Assembly: GCA_031258335.1 (NCBI GenBank)
Contig: JAIRMY010000066.1
Location: forward strand, 1 to 9,817
Length of the DNA: 9,817 bases
Source of the DNA: Spirochaetaceae bacterium
Lineage (GTDB): Bacteria > Spirochaetota > Spirochaetia > Treponematales > Breznakiellaceae
Direction of reading: 5' to 3'
Shown: piece by piece, positions 6,549 to 9,817 of the stretch
Layout: the number at the start of each line of letters is the position of its first letter
How positions within the stretch are numbered: the stretch's first letter is position 1
Position numbers and translations under genes: made by a program
Notes under the pieces: model-generated
Databases searched by the model: none
The model's input: only the letters and a program-made list of their open reading frames with translations
Told to the model about the DNA's origin: nothing

Positions 6549-6884
6549 ATGACTAGTTTACGGCTGCCTACGTATGTAGAGCAAAAAATTTTCTCGTTTG
6601 CAAAAACGAGGAATCAAACCAAGTCCGCCGTGATTATCGCGGCGCTGGAACAGTTTTTTGAGCAGGAAGAAGAGGTCGATTCTTTTGAACTGGGTAAGCC
6701 ATATTTTGGACGCTTTGGCAGTAATTCAGGCGAAAAACCCTATGAGGCGGCGCGGGCATCCGGTGGATTGTACGCGGCGGATTCGGCGGCGGGCGAATAC
6801 GATTCGCGGGGCGGAGGCCGTCTGTCCACCGATTACAAGGGACTTGTAAAAGGAAAAATCATTGCTAAATACCGTTCTTGTTGA
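6549..6884 (+). CDS. Ribbon-helix-helix antitoxin with internal insertion
   Basis: Likely antitoxin that binds and neutralises the PIN toxin encoded next to it and represses their shared promoter. Residues 2-40 fit a ribbon-helix-helix DNA-binding fold: the beta strand TSLRLPTYV, then EQKIFSFAKTRNQTKSAVII and AALEQFFEQEE. The C-terminal segment GRLSTDYKGLVKGKIIAKY (90-108) resembles the toxin-binding tail of this family, in which a short Gly/Ser turn normally leads straight into LST-x-YK. Here about 28 residues (61-88) are inserted between the two, making the protein 111 residues rather than about 80-85. ATG at 6549 follows GTGAGGT (6538-6544) at short spacing. The end overlaps the toxin start by 23 bases, so translation is probably coupled. 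The family resemblance is from memory of related proteins. Confidence 0.78.
   Translation: MTSLRLPTYVEQKIFSFAKTRNQTKSAVIIAALEQFFEQEEEVDSFELGKPYFGRFGSNSGEKPYEAARASGGLYAADSAAGEYDSRGGGRLSTDYKGLVKGKIIAKYRSC
6729..6812 (+). other. In-frame insertion in the antitoxin gene
   Basis: About 84 bases encode residues 61-88, a Gly/Ala/Tyr/Ser-rich stretch with no recognisable fold. It is GC-richer than the DNA-binding part of the gene and contains a short inverted repeat, GCGAAT-ACG-ATTCGC (6793-6807). The boundaries are judged from where the family pattern breaks and resumes, so each may be off by several residues. Confidence 0.45.
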
Positions 6885-7290
6885 CGCGGGACCGTTGATA
6901 GCCCTGTTTGACAGGGACGATAACTACCATGAAGCGGTAAAGAATTTTCTGTCAAAAGGGCAGTACAGGTTTGTGAGCACGGCTGCGGTGTTTACGGAAG
7001 TTTCGTATATGCTGAATTTTAGCGTCGGGGCGCAGATAGATTTTTTTGAATGGGTGTTGAAAAAAGGCGTGATACTTTACGATGTGGAACGCCGCGGTAT
7101 CTCACGCATAATTGAGCTTTTACAAAAGTATTCCGATTTGCCTATGGATTTCGCGGACGCTACTCTGGTGCTTGCCGCGGAAAAAACGGGCATACGGAGC
7201 ATTATCAGCATAGATTCTGATTTTGATGTGTACCGTCTGCCCGGCAAGGAAAAGATACATAATATTTTCAGCGGTAGGGATGACGCATGA
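6862..7290 (+). CDS. PIN-domain ribonuclease toxin (VapC type)
   Basis: Likely Mg-dependent endoribonuclease toxin of a type II toxin-antitoxin pair, acting on RNA in the cytoplasm. The 142-residue protein is a single PIN domain with the acidic set apparently intact: D8 in VLVDAGPLIALFD, E46 in FTEVSYML, D96 and D99 in PMDFADATLVLA, and D118 and D120 in ISIDSDFDVYR. The TTG start at 6862 is chosen because AAAAGGA (6848-6854) lies just upstream and the first strand (TVLVDAG) begins at once; it overlaps the antitoxin end by 23 bases. The stop overlaps the flbD start as ATGA, so the toxin is stitched into the flagellar operon. Intact catalytic residues argue for an active toxin. Confidence 0.9.
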   Translation: MLNTVLVDAGPLIALFDRDDNYHEAVKNFLSKGQYRFVSTAAVFTEVSYMLNFSVGAQIDFFEWVLKKGVILYDVERRGISRIIELLQKYSDLPMDFADATLVLAAEKTGIRSIISIDSDFDVYRLPGKEKIHNIFSGRDDA

Positions 7291-7484
7291 TAAGGGTAAC
7301 CCGGTTGAACGGGGTGGAGTATTACATCAATCCTCATCAAATAGAATCTATCGAGAGTAAGCCGGATACGACATTGTTGATGTTGTCCGGTAAAATTGTC
7401 GTTGTACGTGAAAATCCGGAAGCCGTGATTGACAGAATAGTTGATTACCGGAAACGTATAGGCGGCTTTAAGAACGAAGAATGA
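7287..7484 (+). CDS. flbD: Flagellar FlbD-family protein
   Basis: Small conserved protein of 65 residues found between flgE and motA in spirochaete and some Gram-positive flagellar operons. The family pattern is clear: MIRVTRLNG-x-EYYINPHQIESIE, then PDTTLLMLSGKIVVVRE and the terminal helix AVIDRIVDYRKRI. Its role is not well established, and it is unrelated to the Caulobacter regulator of the same name. GTAGGGA (7274-7280) lies six bases before the ATG, inside the toxin gene, and the start overlaps the toxin stop by four bases. Translation may therefore be coupled to the toxin instead of to flgE. Confidence 0.93.
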   Translation: MIRVTRLNGVEYYINPHQIESIESKPDTTLLMLSGKIVVVRENPEAVIDRIVDYRKRIGGFKNEE

Positions 7485-7500
7485 AGACGGGCGGCTGATT

Positions 7501-8283
7501 ATGGATTTAGGATCGCTGATAGGCGTTGTCGGCGCTTTGGGCATGATGATACTGGGCGTTGCCGTGGGCGGCTCAGGCATAAGTACTTACGCCGACTTAC
7601 CATCTTTTCTAATTGTCGTACTGGGTTCATGGTTTTGTTTCATGGCTGCATCCTCTATTGGAGAAGCAATAGGCATATTCAAGGTCATGGGGCTGACATT
7701 TTCCGTGCCGAATTTTGGCGAAAAAGGGATAGTTACCAAACTGATAGCCTTTTCTGAAAAAGCCCGCCGTGAGGGGCTTTTGGCGCTTGAAGAGGAACTG
7801 GAAGACCTTGACGATGAGTTTATGAATAAGGGGCTGCGGCTTGTGGTAGACGGTACGGATCCGGGCATAGTGAGATCCCTGCTAGAAATAGAAGTGAACC
7901 AGATGCAGGATAGACACGCCTCCAAGATAGGAGGCTTGAGTATGTGGGCGGCGCTCGCTCCGGGCTTTGGTATGCTGGGTACGGTCATAGGCCTGATAGC
8001 GATGATGAAAAACCTCGAAGACAAGGCATCCGTAGGCCCCAACATGGCTGTCGCACTCATCACGACGCTGTACGGTTCCATGATAGCAAACTGGCTTTTA
8101 ACGCCTATGATCTCAAAACTCAGGACAAACGACTCAAAGGAATCGCAGGTACGCGAGATGATAATCGAAGGCGTACTTTCTATACAAGGGGGCGATAACC
8201 CGCGTATTCTGGGAATGAAGCTTGTGGCGTATCTGTCGCCGGAAGACAGAAAAGAAGTAGAACAGGAATTGCAGGATAAATAG
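7501..8283 (+). CDS. motA: Flagellar stator protein MotA
   Basis: Inner-membrane stator subunit that, with MotB, conducts ions and turns the motor. The 260-residue protein has four predicted membrane segments at about 4-24, 34-52, 147-168 and 182-203. The cytoplasmic loop carries the charged pattern FSEKARREGLLALEEEL, with R90 and E98 in the places of the torque-generating residues of Escherichia coli MotA. P154 in the third segment (ALAPGFGMLGTVIG) and P202 at the end of the fourth (LLTPM) match the conserved prolines. The ribosome-binding site is weak and GC-rich, and flbD ends 16 bases upstream, so coupling to flbD is likely. motB follows after 24 bases. Confidence 0.97.
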   Translation: MDLGSLIGVVGALGMMILGVAVGGSGISTYADLPSFLIVVLGSWFCFMAASSIGEAIGIFKVMGLTFSVPNFGEKGIVTKLIAFSEKARREGLLALEEELEDLDDEFMNKGLRLVVDGTDPGIVRSLLEIEVNQMQDRHASKIGGLSMWAALAPGFGMLGTVIGLIAMMKNLEDKASVGPNMAVALITTLYGSMIANWLLTPMISKLRTNDSKESQVREMIIEGVLSIQGGDNPRILGMKLVAYLSPEDRKEVEQELQDK

Positions 8284-8307
8284 GCGTTTATCCGCCGGGA
8301 GTGGGAA

Positions 8308-9042
8308 TTGGCAAAGAAAAAAAAGAAAGAGAGGGCGGGTCCTAGCGGTCAGGAATGGCTTGTAACATACGCGGACATGGTTACGCTGGTACTCTGCTTT
8401 TTTGCCGTTATGTTCAACCCTGACGAGGTTACACCGTCGACGATGGCGCAGATTAGCGCATCGTTAATAACGCGCGGCATGGGGTCTAACGTCGGCGGTA
8501 ACACGCTTGCTTCGGGCCGTTTTGCCGATCTTGGAAACAACCTCAATACTCTGCCCGCCATGGACAAGGGTAAATCGCTTGGCACAGCGTTGCGGAAGGC
8601 GGTAAGCAGCTTTGCCCCTGAGGTAAAATCCAAAAAGATGACGATTACATCGGATGAACGCGGCGTAATAATAAGCCTTGCAGCCGATGCGTTTTTTGCT
8701 CCGGCGAGCGCCGTGATAAACATAGAATCCACCCGCGATATACTGCTCAGGCTGGGACAGCTTCTGTCTTCAAGCGATTTGGCGGGAAAGAAATTCCGCA
8801 TAGAGGGGCATACCGATTCAACGCCCATAGACCCCGCCGGGCCATGGGAATCGAACTGGCAGCTTTCGGCGATGCGGTCCATAAACGTACTGCACTATCT
8901 GTCTGATCTGGGAATTTCCGAAAAACGCTTTCAGGTTGCGGGTTTTGCCGACACTATGCCGGTAAGCAGTGATGATACCCCTGAAGGCAGGGCGTACAAC
9001 CGCAGGGTGGATATTATCATACTCGATGAAGCACATTTTTAG
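8308..9042 (+). CDS. motB: Flagellar stator protein MotB
   Basis: Stator subunit that anchors MotA to peptidoglycan and carries the ion-binding aspartate. The 244-residue protein has a lysine-rich cytoplasmic N-terminus (KKKKKERAG) and one membrane segment at about 20-37, with the essential Asp at position 23 in TYADMVTLVL. A periplasmic OmpA-like peptidoglycan-binding domain lies at about 130-240, recognised by IEGHTDSTP, NWQLSAMRS, GFADTMP and NRRVDIIIL. The TTG start at 8308 follows GGGAG (8297-8301) by six bases and gives the expected short N-terminus. The stop overlaps the fliL ribosome-binding site. Nothing in the sequence suggests loss of function. Confidence 0.96.
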   Translation: MAKKKKKERAGPSGQEWLVTYADMVTLVLCFFAVMFNPDEVTPSTMAQISASLITRGMGSNVGGNTLASGRFADLGNNLNTLPAMDKGKSLGTALRKAVSSFAPEVKSKKMTITSDERGVIISLAADAFFAPASAVINIESTRDILLRLGQLLSSSDLAGKKFRIEGHTDSTPIDPAGPWESNWQLSAMRSINVLHYLSDLGISEKRFQVAGFADTMPVSSDDTPEGRAYNRRVDIIILDEAHF

Positions 9043-9054
9043 GGAGGAAAGAAT

Positions 9055-9609
9055 ATGTCTGACGAAGCAGATGTCAACCTTGAAACCGGAGCCGAAGACG
9101 GCGCCGCGGGAGGTGGGAAAAACAGGCCGGTTGGTGGAGGCTTGCTGCCTAAGCTGTTAAAATTTATCGCTATAGGCCTCGGTGTGCTTGTTTTCATTGT
9201 TACCGTCGCCGTGATTACCTTTAATGTTATGAATAAAGGCGGGAAGAGTCAGACCGTTGTTCCGGAAACAGACTCGTATGTCGCCGTAAAGAAACAGTAC
9301 TCAATGTTTACCCTGATAGGGAATGTCGCTACGCGGACGCGGGATCCTACGCCATGGAATGTTTCCGTTGACATGATAATAGGGTACGACCTTAACGATA
9401 ACGCGACGGCGGGGGAATTAAATTCCCGTTTGTATGAACTCCGCGACTTTGTACGGCGCTACTTCAGCAGTAAATCGGCGGGGGAATTGCAGCCCGAAAA
9501 CGAGGCGCGTATAAAAAATGAGATCAGGGAACTCTTGAATACAACCATACTGGATAAGGCCCGTGTCCGCATAATACTATTCGACAGGCTGGACCTGTAC
9601 GAGATGTAA
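9055..9609 (+). CDS. fliL: Flagellar basal-body-associated protein FliL
   Basis: Single-pass inner-membrane protein that surrounds and supports the stator. The 184-residue protein has an acidic, Gly-rich cytoplasmic N-terminus (1-30) and one membrane segment at about 36-58 (FIAIGLGVLVFIVTVAVITF). The periplasmic FliL domain follows, with the pattern LRDFVRRYFSSKSAGEL and ending in ARVRIILFDRLDLYEM. GGGAGG (9042-9047) precedes the ATG and overlaps the motB stop. In the usual spirochaete order fliM would follow; here a different ORF begins four bases after the stop. Confidence 0.93.
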   Translation: MSDEADVNLETGAEDGAAGGGKNRPVGGGLLPKLLKFIAIGLGVLVFIVTVAVITFNVMNKGGKSQTVVPETDSYVAVKKQYSMFTLIGNVATRTRDPTPWNVSVDMIIGYDLNDNATAGELNSRLYELRDFVRRYFSSKSAGELQPENEARIKNEIRELLNTTILDKARVRIILFDRLDLYEM

Positions 9610-9613
9610 CGTT

Positions 9614-9817
9614 ATGTATCAGGTAGCGTATAGCTCAAACGGGCCTGAGAAAGATAAATACGGCGTGTTTTGCGTGGCCGGGAGCAAGTGCAAAAAATGT
9701 CCGTGGTTCATAAAACAAGCAAGCTGTTCATTTATTGTGCTTGGGGAAAAAAAAACCATGCGGGCGACTATATGCGGTTTCAACAAAAAACCCTACAGTG
9801 ATATGCGGCATCGTTTA
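9614..9817 (+). CDS. Unrecognised cysteine-rich ORF, 3' end outside the window
   Basis: An open frame begins with ATG four bases after the fliL stop and stays open for 68 codons to the window edge. I do not recognise it; it is not the start of FliM. It contains five cysteines (C20, C26, C29, C38, C54), with C26-x2-C29-P-W and T-I-C-G-F segments that could bind zinc or an iron-sulphur cluster. It has many lysines and no signal peptide or membrane segment. The ribosome-binding site is weak, so translation is probably coupled to fliL. The close spacing is the main support that it is a real gene. Confidence 0.6.
   Translation, partial: MYQVAYSSNGPEKDKYGVFCVAGSKCKKCPWFIKQASCSFIVLGEKKTMRATICGFNKKPYSDMRHRL

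Noticed and set aside
8349..8882. 177-codon open frame on the - strand inside motB
   Set aside because: It is antisense to conserved motB domains and shows no family features.

Overview
The window looks like a chromosomal segment of a spirochaete, most likely a Treponema-like member of Spirochaetales. The main evidence is the gene order fliK-flgD-flgE-flbD-motA-motB-fliL, which is the middle of the large spirochaete fla operon. The hook protein also carries Lys165 and Cys178-Asn179, the positions I recall for the lysinoalanine cross-link in Treponema denticola FlgE. The flagellar genes are visibly GC-rich, and GTG and TTG starts are common.

Layout. Bases 1-695 hold a Crp/Fnr-family regulator on the + strand whose 5' end is unclear. 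Bases 696-854 hold two adjacent strong hairpins between convergent genes. Bases 855-2775 form a visibly AT-richer, island-like block: an XRE/Cro-type regulator (- strand) divergent from a cobalamin-binding radical SAM enzyme (+ strand). Their shared intergenic region has a clear sigma-70 promoter and an imperfect palindrome overlapping it. Bases 2776-3017 are non-coding as far as I can see, with a GC-rich hairpin and a candidate sigma-28-type promoter ahead of fliK. Bases 3018-6454 are fliK, flgD and flgE. Bases 6549-7290 are a type II toxin-antitoxin pair (ribbon-helix-helix antitoxin, PIN-domain toxin). Bases 7287-9609 are flbD, motA, motB and fliL. From base 9614 a small cysteine-rich ORF of unknown function starts and runs off the window.

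How it fits together. FliK, FlgD and FlgE control and build the hook. MotA and MotB form the stator that drives the motor, FliL supports the stator, and FlbD is a small conserved protein of the spirochaete operon. Three things depart from the usual operon: an XRE/radical SAM pair lies where upstream flagellar genes are expected; a toxin-antitoxin pair with its own candidate promoter sits between flgE and flbD, the toxin stop overlapping the flbD start as ATGA; and an unrecognised Cys-rich ORF follows fliL where fliM is expected. The embedded toxin-antitoxin pair, whose antitoxin has an unusual internal insertion of about 28 residues, is the most interesting arrangement here. No CRISPR array, insertion sequence, tRNA or rRNA was seen.
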